63,907 bases of DNA from JBGRQA01 sp041725895 (GTDB lineage Bacteria; Bacteroidota; Bacteroidia; Bacteroidales; Marinifilaceae). Made by a program: the position numbers and the translations under genes. Positions 25,147 through 34,466 of the stretch are shown in pieces (within the stretch, counting starts at the first letter, position 1; each line of letters begins with the position of its first letter). The notes beneath the pieces are model-generated. The model was not told the origin of the DNA. It was given only the letters and a program-made list of their open reading frames with translations, and ran no database searches. The stretch lies in NCBI GenBank assembly GCA_041725895.1, contig JBGRQA010000031.1, positions 1-63,907 on the forward strand. The letters are read 5' to 3'.

Positions 25147-25344
25147 ATGAACAGACTGTATAAATCAAAAAACAAGAAAATAGCTGGTGTTTGTGAGGGA
25201 ATCTCGCACTACATCAACCCTGATTTGGATCCGGTATTAGTACGCGCTGCATGGGTAGCCTTGAGTCTCATCAACCCATTGTTTCTTATCTTCTACTTTG
25301 TGCTGGCATTAGCTTTGCCTGAAGCTCCCTATAAAGCATGCTAA
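25147..25344 (+). CDS. small PspC-domain protein
   Basis: A 65-residue stand-alone PspC domain: MNRLYKSKNKKIAGVCEGIS, then YINPDLDPVLVRAAWV and one long hydrophobic segment (LSLINPLFLIFYFVLALALP). The open frame begins at 25093, but the Met at 25147 gives the canonical PspC start and avoids overlap with the DUF4252 gene. It is the second PspC domain in this cluster. It probably acts at the inner membrane. Followed by a terminator, so it closes the operon. Confidence 0.88.
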   Translation: MNRLYKSKNKKIAGVCEGISHYINPDLDPVLVRAAWVALSLINPLFLIFYFVLALALPEAPYKAC

Positions 25345-25411
25345 TTTCTTCAATTGTCCCTATGAAATTTAATTTTTGTCTTTTTCAACATTTCATTCCG
25401 GGACTCAATAA

Positions 25412-25446
25412 AAAAGAAGCAGGTGATCAATCCACCTGCTTCTTTA
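25412..25446. terminator. bidirectional terminator between the PspC cluster and the M16 protease
   Basis: Twelve-base perfect stem AAGAAGCAGGTG / CACCTGCTTCTT with a 7-nt loop, A run before and T-rich after. Confidence 0.9.
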
Positions 25447-25476
25447 CTTTTCGATTTTCTGGATTTTTCCCGAATC

Positions 25477-28413
25477 TTAATAGTTAAAGATTTCCTCCAG
25501 ACTCAATTCATGTACTTCACCCAAACGTGAAAGCACTTTCATGTCAATATCTTTCTTACTGGCAACAACCAAAAATGCATGAGGCTTATTGGCGATGTGC
25601 TTTTCAAAAAAAGTTTTTACATCATTAAGATCTGCCATCTTCACCTTTTCATATACATCCTGACGGTAGTCGTAATCGATCCCTTTGCGTAAGTTTCTTA
25701 AATAAGTCCAGTAAATACTCTCTTTGGTTATGCGCTCCGACTCAATTTTCTTCACAAGGTTTTGACGAGCTTCATCAAACTGCTTCTCCTCATAAGGCAT
25801 ACCATTCAAAAGGTTAAGCATGGCCTTAGTTGCTTCCTCCACTTTATCTACACTAGTTGCAACGTAAGAGAAAGAGTAGTGCGACCGATCCTTTTGTGAA
25901 GGAGTTGAGAAATAGGAGTAAGCTGTATACGCTAATGCTCTCGACTCACGAATTTCCTGGAACACAATGGAAGCCATACTTCCTCCATAATACTCATTGA
26001 ATAGGTTAATTTCAGGCATCAATTTAGTATTCAGCTTCTCATCCTTTGACAACATTATCAAATTGGCCTGGACCATGTCGTAATCCACAAAAAACACCTT
26101 GTCTTTGTTATACTCTAGCTCTGGATATACTACCGGAGCAGGCACATCCTTCAACTCGGCTGCAAGTTGATGTTTCGCCTTCAAATGAGCGACAACCTTC
26201 TCCTGATCATTCACCCCGTAGTAGAAAACACGGTGCTTGTACTCTTTTAGAGTCCCTATCAGATCGGTTAAAGAATTTGGATCAATACTTCTCAACTCCT
26301 TTTCAGACAATACATCGGTATAAGCAGACTTCTTACCATACTTGGCATAGTTCATCAAAGCCCCCTGTAAAATCTGATTTTTGTTCAATTTTCTATCGGC
26401 TCGTTTTTTCAGGATGCCATCCACATATTTCTGATAAGCTTCGGCATCGGCTTTGGCATTGGCCAAAATGTGCTCGATCAACTCTAAACCTTTGTCAAAT
26501 GATTTTTCCAAACCGGAAATATATACGTAACATCTTTCGTTAGAAGAATTAACTCCTAAGGATAGTCCATACTTAAACATCTCTTGCTGCAATTCAGCTG
26601 CGGTATACTTATCTGTTCCCAAATAAGGAAGATAATCTACGGCAATCGGCAACTGTTTGATATTGTTCTTGCCCATATCAAAGATGTACACCAGGTTGAA
26701 CAACTCATTGGACTTGTTTTTCAAATAATCAAATTCAACCCCCGGAGTCAACTCCTCAGTATGAATCTCCTTCTTGAAATCCACCCACAAAGGCTTTAGA
26801 GCCGGAGTTTCTTTCGCAGTTAATTTTTTATAGAATTCCGATTGCGATTTACGATCGATAGAGGCAGGAGTAATTTGAGGCTTATCCACCTTCACAACAT
26901 GCTCATCCTTGCCCTTCCGCTTGTACACCACAACATAGTTATCCTTGTAATGCTCCTGTGCAAATTTCACCAATTGCTCTTTGGTAATTTTTTCCAACTC
27001 ATCCACAAATTTGAGATGATTTACCCAATTTACATTGTTGGCAAAAGTTTCAGCAAATTCATGGGCTCTCCAATTGGATTCCTGACTACGAATCTTACTC
27101 AATCGATAATCATTGATTACCGCATCAATCAACCAATCCTCGAACTCTCCTTTTTTAATTTTCTCAATTTCTGCAAGCACAAGCTTTGTCACCTCTTCCA
27201 GCTTTTGCCCCTGACGAGGCTTTCCATAGAATTTATGCATGCCATAGTGCATCAAAAAATCAGCGTAGCAACCTGCTCGTAGAACCTTCTGCTTCTGGTT
27301 CAAATTCAAATCAATCAAACCGGCTTTGGAGTTATTCAGCAATCCATCAATCAGAGTAACAAATTTCTCATCCTCTGAACCCAATCCTTTAAAACGGAAC
27401 GCCAAACTCATGCTCTCCGCATCAGGACCAAACACTTCCTTCACCACAGGAGCAGAAATAGGCTCCTCCACTGGTGATTTGAACTCAGGAACATTTCCTG
27501 TCTTCAATTTTCCAAAAGTTTTGTCCACCAATTTAATGGTTTCTTCAAAATTCAAATCACCCGACATGGCAATCGCCATATTATTGGGCACATAGTAAGA
27601 ATCAAAATAATTGTGAATATTGACCATTGATGGATTTTTCAAATGCTCAGCCTTTCCAAGAGTTGTCTGAGTTCCATAGGGATGATGAGGAAAAAGCCCT
27701 GCCATCAGTGCATAAGAAGACTTGCGGGAATCTCTGTCCTGAGACATATTGAACTCTTCATAAACAGCTTCCAATTCGGTATGAAAAATTCGGAGTACCA
27801 AAGTTTCGAAACGCTCCTTCTCAATCTCCAACCATTTTTCGAGCTCATTGGAAGGGATATCGTTCATATATACAGTTCTTTCGAAAGTAGTATATGCATT
27901 GGTCCCCCTGGCGCCTATAGTGGCCACCAACTTGTCGTACTCATTAGCCACCGCATACTTACCTGCTTCGCCAGAAAGCTTATCTATTTGTGCATAAATA
28001 GCCTTCTTCTCTGCCGGATCACTCGTTTTTTTATGAGCCTCATACAAATCAGAAATCTTTTTTAAAAGAGCTTTCTCTTCTTTCCAGTTTACCGTTCCAA
28101 TTTCATCAGTCCCTTTAAACATCATATGTTCAAGATAGTGAGCCAAACCAGTTGTCTCTGCCGGATCATAGGTAGAACCCGCTTTAACAGGGATAAAAGT
28201 CTTTATCCGGGGTTCGTCACGATTCACAGAAAGATAAACTTTTAAACCATTTTGAAGGGTATAGATACGAACCCCCATTGGATCATTAGTTACGGTTTCA
28301 TATTTGTACCCATTGGCATCCGTTTTCTCTACCATTCGGTATTTCTCCTTCGCTCCACAACTTGTCAAAAACGACAAGATAACCGGAAGCATTAAAATTC
28401 TGAGTTGCTTCAT
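25477..28413 (-). CDS. M16-family zinc metalloprotease, lipoprotein
   Basis: A 978-residue peptidase of the M16 (pitrilysin/insulinase) family, full two-lobed length. The inverted zinc motif HxxEH is at 92-96 (HYLEHMMFKG), and the third ligand lies downstream in ELEAVYEEFNMSQ. The second half has the catalytically inactive partner lobe with the R/Y motif region ESRALAYTAYSYFS. A lipobox at LTSC (Cys 19) anchors it to an envelope membrane. The frame is open 27 codons further upstream, but the Met at 28413 starts the lipoprotein signal. It would degrade peptides outside the cytoplasm. Monocistronic. Confidence 0.92.
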   Translation of the reverse strand: MKQLRILMLPVILSFLTSCGAKEKYRMVEKTDANGYKYETVTNDPMGVRIYTLQNGLKVYLSVNRDEPRIKTFIPVKAGSTYDPAETTGLAHYLEHMMFKGTDEIGTVNWKEEKALLKKISDLYEAHKKTSDPAEKKAIYAQIDKLSGEAGKYAVANEYDKLVATIGARGTNAYTTFERTVYMNDIPSNELEKWLEIEKERFETLVLRIFHTELEAVYEEFNMSQDRDSRKSSYALMAGLFPHHPYGTQTTLGKAEHLKNPSMVNIHNYFDSYYVPNNMAIAMSGDLNFEETIKLVDKTFGKLKTGNVPEFKSPVEEPISAPVVKEVFGPDAESMSLAFRFKGLGSEDEKFVTLIDGLLNNSKAGLIDLNLNQKQKVLRAGCYADFLMHYGMHKFYGKPRQGQKLEEVTKLVLAEIEKIKKGEFEDWLIDAVINDYRLSKIRSQESNWRAHEFAETFANNVNWVNHLKFVDELEKITKEQLVKFAQEHYKDNYVVVYKRKGKDEHVVKVDKPQITPASIDRKSQSEFYKKLTAKETPALKPLWVDFKKEIHTEELTPGVEFDYLKNKSNELFNLVYIFDMGKNNIKQLPIAVDYLPYLGTDKYTAAELQQEMFKYGLSLGVNSSNERCYVYISGLEKSFDKGLELIEHILANAKADAEAYQKYVDGILKKRADRKLNKNQILQGALMNYAKYGKKSAYTDVLSEKELRSIDPNSLTDLIGTLKEYKHRVFYYGVNDQEKVVAHLKAKHQLAAELKDVPAPVVYPELEYNKDKVFFVDYDMVQANLIMLSKDEKLNTKLMPEINLFNEYYGGSMASIVFQEIRESRALAYTAYSYFSTPSQKDRSHYSFSYVATSVDKVEEATKAMLNLLNGMPYEEKQFDEARQNLVKKIESERITKESIYWTYLRNLRKGIDYDYRQDVYEKVKMADLNDVKTFFEKHIANKPHAFLVVASKKDIDMKVLSRLGEVHELSLEEIFNY

Positions 28414-28705
28414 AAGTAAATTTGGTTTATAACACATTCGACTTGCTCCACCCACAAACGCTTGACATTTTGCGCCATACCGGCTTCCGCACAATCATAA
28501 AACATTAAATTACGGTTAAATTTATGAAAGAAAAGTCAGATTTTCAGTTTCTTAAGGAAATTTAACAAAATTTTCTTCCTAACTTTTAAACATTTGTCCC
28601 TGAAAACAGAGAAGCAAAACGCAATCGCAAAAAATTAAAGTCATTTTTTAACTAAATCTCCTTATATTTAAACGCCACATATAGCTCCAAAAAGAACAGA
28701 AAACC

Positions 28706-29848
28706 ATGATCAAACAATTAAACTTATTTCTTTTCACCATAATTATTTGTCTTTTACCTCAACACACCATTGCTCAAATACCAGCCTCTCCATTTCTTCA
28801 TTATCAGAAGTTTCATCCCCAAGACAGTAACAAACTGTTTCTTCGCATTGAAAACTTCAATTTCGTAAAGAACAACGAATACTCTGGTGATTTTAAGGAC
28901 GGAGAAACGCTCCTTGGCTATGTAATGAGTCCCAAACTAACCTACTACGCTAACAGCAAACTCCGAATCGAAGCGGGAGTAAGACTCCAAAAATTTTCCG
29001 GGCTAACCGATTTCTCTGAAACAGAACCTCTGCTCTCTATTCTCTACCAACCCAACAAGCATCACACCTTAATCTTTGGAAGCTTAAACCAAAATCATAA
29101 TCACGGATTATCAGAACCTATTTTTGAACCGGAACGTTTTTTCACCGCCACGGGTGAAAACGGATTTCAATATATTTACAGTTCATCTCTATTGAAGTTT
29201 GACACCTGGTTCAATTGGGAACAATTTATATTCAGCGGCGATCCTTTTTCTGAGAGATTCACTTACGGTTTTTCAGGAGATTACAAATTATTCAATTTTA
29301 ACTCCAATAAAACACTATCGATTCCCTTTCAGGGAGTCACCACTCATAGAGGGGGAGAAATAGACGCAACCAATGAACAAGTTCAAACCCTTATCAACCT
29401 CTCATCGGGCATCAAATTCGAAAAAAGAATCATTGATTCACATATAAAATCATGGGGGATAGAAGCCCTCACCTATATTTACAAAGACAACTCCTCTGAA
29501 GCAGTTTTTGTTTATGACAAAGGGCATGCATTTGAACCTTCCGCTTGGCTTTCTACAAAAAATTCAAGCATCAGATTAGCCTACTGGAACGGATTTCATT
29601 TCATTGCACCCAAAGGCTCATACCTTTTCCAATCCATTTCAGCCAGCAATCCAGGTCTAGGTAAATCTCGCAGGGAATTGATTACCGCAAAGTACAACTA
29701 CTCAAAAACAATTGGAAAAGGAATTCAACTCGGAGGAAAAATAGACTACTATCACGATTTAAATAGCAACACAGCAGAATATGCTGCAATGATTTACATA
29801 TCACTAAACCAAAGCTTCTTCCTTAAAAAAATAGTCCCCAGAGAATAA
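28706..29848 (+). CDS. predicted outer-membrane β-barrel protein, unknown function
   Basis: A 380-residue protein with a signal peptide (ending TIAQ, residue 24). It contains regular alternation of aromatic and polar residues typical of an outer-membrane barrel: LRIEAGVRLQKFSG, SFLLKFDTWFNWEQFIFSG-like strands and GIQLGGKIDYYHDL. The last strand ends YISLNQSFFLKKIVPRE, so it lacks a terminal Phe. I do not recognise a named family. The gene is alone and divergent from the M16 protease, convergent with the DNA glycosylase ten bases away. Confidence 0.6.
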   Translation: MIKQLNLFLFTIIICLLPQHTIAQIPASPFLHYQKFHPQDSNKLFLRIENFNFVKNNEYSGDFKDGETLLGYVMSPKLTYYANSKLRIEAGVRLQKFSGLTDFSETEPLLSILYQPNKHHTLIFGSLNQNHNHGLSEPIFEPERFFTATGENGFQYIYSSSLLKFDTWFNWEQFIFSGDPFSERFTYGFSGDYKLFNFNSNKTLSIPFQGVTTHRGGEIDATNEQVQTLINLSSGIKFEKRIIDSHIKSWGIEALTYIYKDNSSEAVFVYDKGHAFEPSAWLSTKNSSIRLAYWNGFHFIAPKGSYLFQSISASNPGLGKSRRELITAKYNYSKTIGKGIQLGGKIDYYHDLNSNTAEYAAMIYISLNQSFFLKKIVPRE

Positions 29849-29857
29849 TAAAAATAA

Positions 29858-30367
29858 TCACGACAACACAAACCGCCAGGGACGATTTTTCCAATACTCT
29901 CCGGCGGTTGTTATTCCTATCCGAGGGCTACTGGTATATTTAAATTTCCTATCATCTCCTTCCACCCAAAGACGATTGGAATCCATTAAATCTTCCCCAT
30001 AAAAAGTATTATCCAGATTTAAAATCTTTCCCAACCTTCCCGGACCGTTAATGCCTTCCACCCCACGAATTAAAACAGCTTGCGCTTCTCCTTCTCTACC
30101 TGTAACAAAGTTCAACAGCCAGTACATTCCATAAATGAGGTAAACATAAACGAATCCCCCCTCCTGAAACATTACTTTTGTACGTTGGGTTCGGCCTTTA
30201 CTTGCATGACAAGCTTTATCCTCCTGACCACGGTAGGCCTCTACTTCACAAATTCGAAAACGAAGTAATTCTCCTGATTCCATTCTCCTCACAAGTATTT
30301 TGCCCAGAAGCTCAGGAGCCACAACAAGTACATCACGCTGAAAGAAAGCCTTATCCAATCTCATCAT
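29858..30367 (-). CDS. DNA-3-methyladenine glycosylase (AAG/MPG family)
   Basis: A cytoplasmic base-excision repair enzyme that removes alkylated purines such as 3-methyladenine. The 169 residues show the family blocks in order: LLGKILVRR, ICEVEAYRGQEDKACHASKGRTQR (with the catalytic Glu in VEAYRG), VYLIYGMYWLLNFV, AVLIRGVEG and GPGRLGKIL, and it ends PRIGITTAGEYWKNRPWRFVLS. The protein is somewhat shorter than the usual 190-200 residues, trimmed in the linker after GRLGKIL, but no motif is missing. The gene has two adjacent Met codons (30367 or 30364). It stands alone. Confidence 0.93.
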   Translation of the reverse strand: MMRLDKAFFQRDVLVVAPELLGKILVRRMESGELLRFRICEVEAYRGQEDKACHASKGRTQRTKVMFQEGGFVYVYLIYGMYWLLNFVTGREGEAQAVLIRGVEGINGPGRLGKILNLDNTFYGEDLMDSNRLWVEGDDRKFKYTSSPRIGITTAGEYWKNRPWRFVLS

Positions 30368-30780
30368 TCTCTTTTTCCTGAAAACAACACTTAAATTTAA
30401 ATAAAAGTAACCGCTCTTTTATCTACTTTAAAATGAAATGTATGACTATTGGAAAAAAGTGTCTGTTTTATTCTCCGAATAACAAATTATTTCCCTACTT
30501 TTGCAGAGAATTATAACGCTTGGCTTTGCAGCTAAAAGTTCCCTCTAAGCCAGTCTGTTACTTTGCACACCCCTTAGCCGTTGCAGAAGAAAACAGAAGG
30601 CAGATATACCGGTTTTGTTTTTGTGAATTGCTTAGATACTCCACATCCCGATTATCCACGTCATTTAAGTTCTTCATAAATAAACCTTTAAAAAAATTGG
30701 TGTATTGAGAGGAATATTGTAATTTTGCAGGCCAAATTGGAATAATTGTATTTAAGTATTAATTCAAAACTTTTAAAAAA
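30368..30780. other. 413-bp gap upstream of rplM
   Basis: Holds the rplM promoter (30697-30727), a further TACTTTTG (-7-like) at 30496-30503 without a good -33 box, and three scattered CTTTGCA words. The 62-codon frame at 30520-30708 starts with TTG and shows no protein character. No RNA gene recognised. Confidence 0.5.
30697..30727 (+). promoter_or_regulatory. promoter of the rplM ribosomal operon
   Basis: TTG (30697-30699), 20 bases, TAATTTTG (30720-30727), followed by CAG. Spacing and -7 match the Bacteroidota consensus exactly, 53 bp before rplM. Confidence 0.65.
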
Positions 30781-31236
30781 GTGGATACATTAAGTTACAA
30801 AACTGTTTCAGCCAATAAAGCTACTGTGAACAAAGAGTGGGTTTTAATTGATGCTGAAAACGAAGTATTGGGTAGACTTGGTGCTAAAGTAGCCAAGCTG
30901 CTTAGAGGTAAGTACAAGCCCAACTACACTCCTCATGTTGACTGTGGAGACAACGTGATCATTATTAATGCTGAGAAAATTCGTTTGACTGGTAACAAGA
31001 TGAACGACAAGCAGTACTTCTCTTACACTGGCCATCCAGGTGGACAAAGAATTAAGAGCCCTGCTGATATTCTTGCAAAGCACCCTGAAAGAATTATTGA
31101 GAAGGCTATTAAAGGTATGCTTCCTAAAAACCGTTTGGGTAGTGCTCTTTACAGAAACCTGCATGTATACGCTGGTCCTGAGCACAAGCACGAAGCACAA
31201 CAGCCAAAAAAAGTTGATTTAAACACTCTTAAATAA
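30781..31236 (+). CDS. rplM: 50S ribosomal protein L13
   Basis: Large-subunit ribosomal protein uL13, 151 residues. The conserved features are present: an N terminus MDTLSYKTVSANKATVNKEW typical of Bacteroidota, LLRGKYKPNYTPHVDCGDNVIIINA, and KAIKGMLPKNRLG in the C-terminal third. Translation starts at GTG; no ATG upstream is in frame and the encoded N terminus matches the family. It lies 5 bp before rpsI and they form the standard L13-S9 pair, whose products bind different subunits but are co-regulated. Confidence 0.97.
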   Translation: MDTLSYKTVSANKATVNKEWVLIDAENEVLGRLGAKVAKLLRGKYKPNYTPHVDCGDNVIIINAEKIRLTGNKMNDKQYFSYTGHPGGQRIKSPADILAKHPERIIEKAIKGMLPKNRLGSALYRNLHVYAGPEHKHEAQQPKKVDLNTLK

Positions 31237-31241
31237 TAGGT

Positions 31242-31628
31242 ATGGAAGTAATTAATGCTATTGGAAGACGAAAAGCAGCAGTTGCTCGTGTTTACGTAAG
31301 CGAAGGTAAAGGTCAGATTACCATCAACAAAAAAGAGCTGAACGAATACTTCACCACTGGAACTCTTCAGTACATCGTGAAGCAGCCATTGAACCTTTTG
31401 GAGGTTGCTGAAAAATACGACATCAAAGTAAATCTTGATGGTGGTGGTGTAAAAGGACAAGCAGAAGCATTGCGTTTGGCGATTGCCAGAGCTTTGGTAA
31501 AAATTGATGAAGAATCAAAAACTGCTCTGAGAGCTGCCGGATTCATGACTCGTGATCCTCGTGAGGTTGAGCGTAAGAAGCCTGGTCAACCTAAAGCACG
31601 TAAAAGATTTCAATTTAGTAAGCGTTAA
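31242..31628 (+). CDS. rpsI: 30S ribosomal protein S9
   Basis: Small-subunit ribosomal protein uS9, 128 residues. It shows the family start AIGRRKAAVARVYVSEGKG, the central VNLDGGGVKGQAEALRLAIARAL and the basic tail KKPGQPKARKRFQFSKR, whose last Arg reaches the P-site tRNA. It starts 5 bp after rplM and is co-transcribed. A structured leader separates it from rpsB. Confidence 0.97.
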   Translation: MEVINAIGRRKAAVARVYVSEGKGQITINKKELNEYFTTGTLQYIVKQPLNLLEVAEKYDIKVNLDGGGVKGQAEALRLAIARALVKIDEESKTALRAAGFMTRDPREVERKKPGQPKARKRFQFSKR

Positions 31629-31636
31629 GAGTTTTG

Positions 31637-31696
31637 TGGCAGGTTTAGCATCTAAATTGTTAAGACTTCTTGAGAGGAACTACTTAGCAATTGCCA
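31637..31696 (+). promoter_or_regulatory. candidate structured leader RNA of rpsB-tsf
   Basis: AATTGTTAAG (31655-31664) pairs with CTTAGCAATT (31683-31692) with one G-U pair. An outer stem TGGC / GCCA (31637-31640 with 31693-31696) closes over a 5'-side internal loop. The 18-nt apical loop can form TTC/GAA. The structure ends 35 nt before the rpsB start. Ribosomal protein S2 is known to repress its own operon in other bacteria through the mRNA leader, so an S2-binding site is a fair inference. Confidence 0.4.
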
Positions 31697-31731
31697 TAAA
31701 ATAGAATGTAAACGATTTTAAAGAAAAAAAA

Positions 31732-32532
31732 ATGTCAAAGACCAATTTTGAAGAATTATTGGAAGCAGGTTGTCACTTTGGACACTTGACCAGAAAGTGG
31801 AATCCTAAGATGGCTCCTTATATCTTTATGGAGCGTAATGGTATCCACATCATTGACCTTCACAAAACCGCTGCAAAAGTAGATGATGCTGCAGCCGCTT
31901 TGAGACAAATTGCTAAATCAGGAAGAAAAATTCTTTTTGTTGCAACTAAAAAGCAAGCAAAAGAAATCGTTTCTGAAAAAGTTAGCACTGTGAACATGCC
32001 ATTCGTGACTGAGCGTTGGCCAGGTGGTATGTTGACTAACTTCCCTACCATCAGAAAGGCAGTGAAGAAAATGACTTCTATTGACAAAATGGAAGCCGAT
32101 GGAACCTTCAACCACCTTTCTAAAAGAGAAAAACTACAGATCTCTCGTCAGAGAGCTAAGTTGGAAAAAAACTTAGGTAGCATCGCAGATCTGACCAGAT
32201 TACCTGCTGCTTTGTTTGTAGTTGACGTAATGAAAGAGTACATCGCCGTTAAGGAAGCTAACCGTTTGGGTATTCCTGTATTCGCTATGGTGGATACCAA
32301 CTCTAGCCCAGAAGGTGTAGACTTCGTTATTCCAGCTAACGACGATGCGTCTAACTCAATTGCCATTATTCTGGATAAAGTAACTGCTGCTATTCAGGAA
32401 GGTTTATCAGAAAGAAAAGTAGAGAAAGATAAAGAAGCTGCTGATAAGAAATCTGCTAAGCCAAGAAAAGCGAAGAAAGAGGACGAAGCTCCTTCAGCTC
32501 CCGCTACTGAAGTAGAAGGTGATAAAGAATAA
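31732..32532 (+). CDS. rpsB: 30S ribosomal protein S2
   Basis: Small-subunit ribosomal protein uS2, 266 residues. The conserved blocks are GCHFGHLTRKWNPKMAPYIF, the TKKQAKEIV helix, ERWPGGMLTNFPTIRKA and PVFAMVDTNSSPEGVDFVIPANDDA. The C-terminal 35 residues are a Lys/Glu/Ala-rich tail after the folded domain, longer than in Escherichia coli but common in this phylum. It begins 104 bp after rpsI, behind a candidate leader hairpin, and precedes tsf by 30 bp. The rpsB-tsf pairing is near universal. Confidence 0.97.
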   Translation: MSKTNFEELLEAGCHFGHLTRKWNPKMAPYIFMERNGIHIIDLHKTAAKVDDAAAALRQIAKSGRKILFVATKKQAKEIVSEKVSTVNMPFVTERWPGGMLTNFPTIRKAVKKMTSIDKMEADGTFNHLSKREKLQISRQRAKLEKNLGSIADLTRLPAALFVVDVMKEYIAVKEANRLGIPVFAMVDTNSSPEGVDFVIPANDDASNSIAIILDKVTAAIQEGLSERKVEKDKEAADKKSAKPRKAKKEDEAPSAPATEVEGDKE

Positions 32533-32562
32533 TTATTTTAACAACAAAAAATTCGATATATC

Positions 32563-33387
32563 ATGTCAGTAAAAGCAGCAGATGTAGCCAAATTGCGTAA
32601 AGCAACCGGCGCAGGAATGATGGACTGTAAAAAAGCCCTTGTGGAAGCAGAAGGGGATTTTGATAAAGCTGTAGAAGCAATCCGTAAAAAAGGTATGGCT
32701 ATTGCTAACAAACGTGCCGACAGAGAAGCAACTGAAGGTGTAGTTTTGGCAAAAGTATCCGAAGACAAGAAATATGGTGCAATGATCACTTTGAACTGCG
32801 AGACCGATTTCGTTGCTAAAAACGAAGATTTCGTAGCTTTCGCTGCCCAAATTCTTGACTTGGCTTTGGAAAACAAGCCTGCTGACCTGGAAGCTTTGAA
32901 GGCACTTGAGTTGGATGGAAGAAAAGTTGAAGAGCACGTAACCGAAAAAACCGGTGTTATCGGTGAAAAAATCGATTTGAGCTTCTTCGACAAAATTGAA
33001 GCTGAAGCTTCTGTAGCATATATCCACGCAGGTAACAAATTGGCTACTTTGATTGGTTTCAACAAAGAAGTTGAATTGCAAATGGGTAAAGACGTTGCAA
33101 TGCAAGCTGCTGCAATGGCTCCTATCGCTATCGATAAAGATGGTGTAGATGCTGATGTAGTTGCTAAAGAGCTTGAAATTGCTAAGGATAAAGCTCGTTT
33201 GGAAGGCAAGCCAGAGCAAATGCTTGACAAAATTGCTCAAGGTCGTCTGGGTAAATTCTTCAAAGAATCTACTCTGTTGAACCAGGATTTCGTAAAAGAT
33301 GGTAAGATGTCTGTTAAGCAATATCTTACTGGAGCCGATAAAGAGCTTACTGTAGTTGCTATGAAGCGCTTCACTTTGAATGCTTAA
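32563..33387 (+). CDS. tsf: translation elongation factor Ts
   Basis: The guanine-nucleotide exchange factor for EF-Tu, 274 residues. The N-terminal UBA-like domain reads VAKLRKATGAGMMDCKKALVEAEGDFDKAVEAIRKKG, followed by the TDFVAKNEDF motif that contacts EF-Tu, and the dimerisation domain. Two large minus-strand frames over this gene are shadows. Ends at a strong terminator, so pyrH is in a separate unit. Confidence 0.97.
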   Translation: MSVKAADVAKLRKATGAGMMDCKKALVEAEGDFDKAVEAIRKKGMAIANKRADREATEGVVLAKVSEDKKYGAMITLNCETDFVAKNEDFVAFAAQILDLALENKPADLEALKALELDGRKVEEHVTEKTGVIGEKIDLSFFDKIEAEASVAYIHAGNKLATLIGFNKEVELQMGKDVAMQAAAMAPIAIDKDGVDADVVAKELEIAKDKARLEGKPEQMLDKIAQGRLGKFFKESTLLNQDFVKDGKMSVKQYLTGADKELTVVAMKRFTLNA

Positions 33388-33407
33388 TACAATTATTATT
33401 ACATACA

Positions 33408-33438
33408 AAAAGAGTTCCTTTCAGGAACTCTTTTTTTT
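33408..33438 (+). terminator. Rho-independent terminator after tsf
   Basis: Stem AAAGAGTTCCT / AGGAACTCTTT with a TTC loop and a run of eight or more T residues. Confidence 0.92.
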
Positions 33439-33487
33439 TACCTTTATCATAGATTTTTTTCATAATTGAGCTTAAAATAGATTTACA

Positions 33488-34198
33488 ATGGTATCATACA
33501 AACGTGTATTGTTAAAATTAAGCGGTGAATCCCTGATGGGAGAACAACAATACGGAATCGATTCACAGCGTTTGAACGAATATGCAAAGCAGATCAAAGA
33601 AATTGTAGACCTGGGTGTACAGGTTGGAATCGTAATCGGGGGTGGAAATATTTTCCGCGGTTTAAGCGGAGCTACCAAAGGTTTCGATCGCGTTAAAGGC
33701 GATTCTATGGGCATGCTTGCAACAGTAATCAACTCTCTGGCTCTGAGCTCCGAGTTGGAAAACGAAGGCTGTAAAGCCCGGGTTTTAACCGCAATACGAA
33801 TGGAACCCATCGGCGAATTCTACTCCAAACAAAAAGCAATCGACTTACTGGAGCAAGGCTTTGTTACCATTTTTTCGGCAGGAACCGGAAACCCCTATTT
33901 TACAACAGATACCGGCTCCTCCCTACGAGGCATCGAAATGGAAGCCGATGTAATGTTGAAAGGCACTCGTGTGGATGGAGTTTACACTGCCGATCCGGAA
34001 AAAGATCCTTCAGCCGTGAAATTCGAAGAAATCACATTTGACGAAGTGTACAACAAGAACCTAAAGGTAATGGACCTAACGGCTACAACAATGTGCAAGG
34101 AAAACAATTTGCCAATTATCGTATTTGATATGGACACCGTTGGGAATCTGAAAAAAGTTATAACAGGAGAAAAAATCGGAACCCTGGTTCACAACTAA
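33488..34198 (+). CDS. pyrH: uridylate kinase (UMP kinase)
   Basis: Phosphorylates UMP to UDP with ATP, the bacterial-specific hexameric amino-acid-kinase-fold enzyme of pyrimidine synthesis. It has 236 residues, the standard length. Motifs are KLSGESLMGEQQYGID (phosphate-binding start), VGIVIGGGNIFRG, MGMLATVINSLAL and GTGNPYFTTDTGSSLRGIEMEADVMLKGT, with VYTADPEKDPSA near the C terminus. The gene order rpsB-tsf-pyrH-frr is conserved across bacteria; here a terminator and a 100-bp gap separate tsf and pyrH. Confidence 0.97.
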   Translation: MVSYKRVLLKLSGESLMGEQQYGIDSQRLNEYAKQIKEIVDLGVQVGIVIGGGNIFRGLSGATKGFDRVKGDSMGMLATVINSLALSSELENEGCKARVLTAIRMEPIGEFYSKQKAIDLLEQGFVTIFSAGTGNPYFTTDTGSSLRGIEMEADVMLKGTRVDGVYTADPEKDPSAVKFEEITFDEVYNKNLKVMDLTATTMCKENNLPIIVFDMDTVGNLKKVITGEKIGTLVHN

Positions 34199-34466
34199 AA
34201 TCTATATCCTTTCTTTTTTGAAACAACAAATACAAGGAATTCAACACATTGTGTTTTTTGTTTTGTTGAAAAAAGGTTATATTTATTATGTTCTAAGTGT
34301 GTAACCCCATGAAAAGATTCTATTGTAAGGAATAGATTGGGCGAGAATCAGTACACAACCGAACTCCACACATTAGTCTGCAAGTGCTATTCTGCAAGTT
34401 ATGTGTTGGATTTTTATTAATTTTGTTTGTCCAAAAGAAGTAAAAAATAATTTAAATCTTTCTCCT

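Noticed and set aside
30520..30708. 62-codon frame in the rplM leader
   Set aside because: It starts at TTG, overlaps the mapped promoter region and looks like random sequence.
32538..33408. Two long minus-strand frames over tsf
   Set aside because: They are Ser/Phe-rich shadows of the strongly biased tsf codons; tsf itself is certain.
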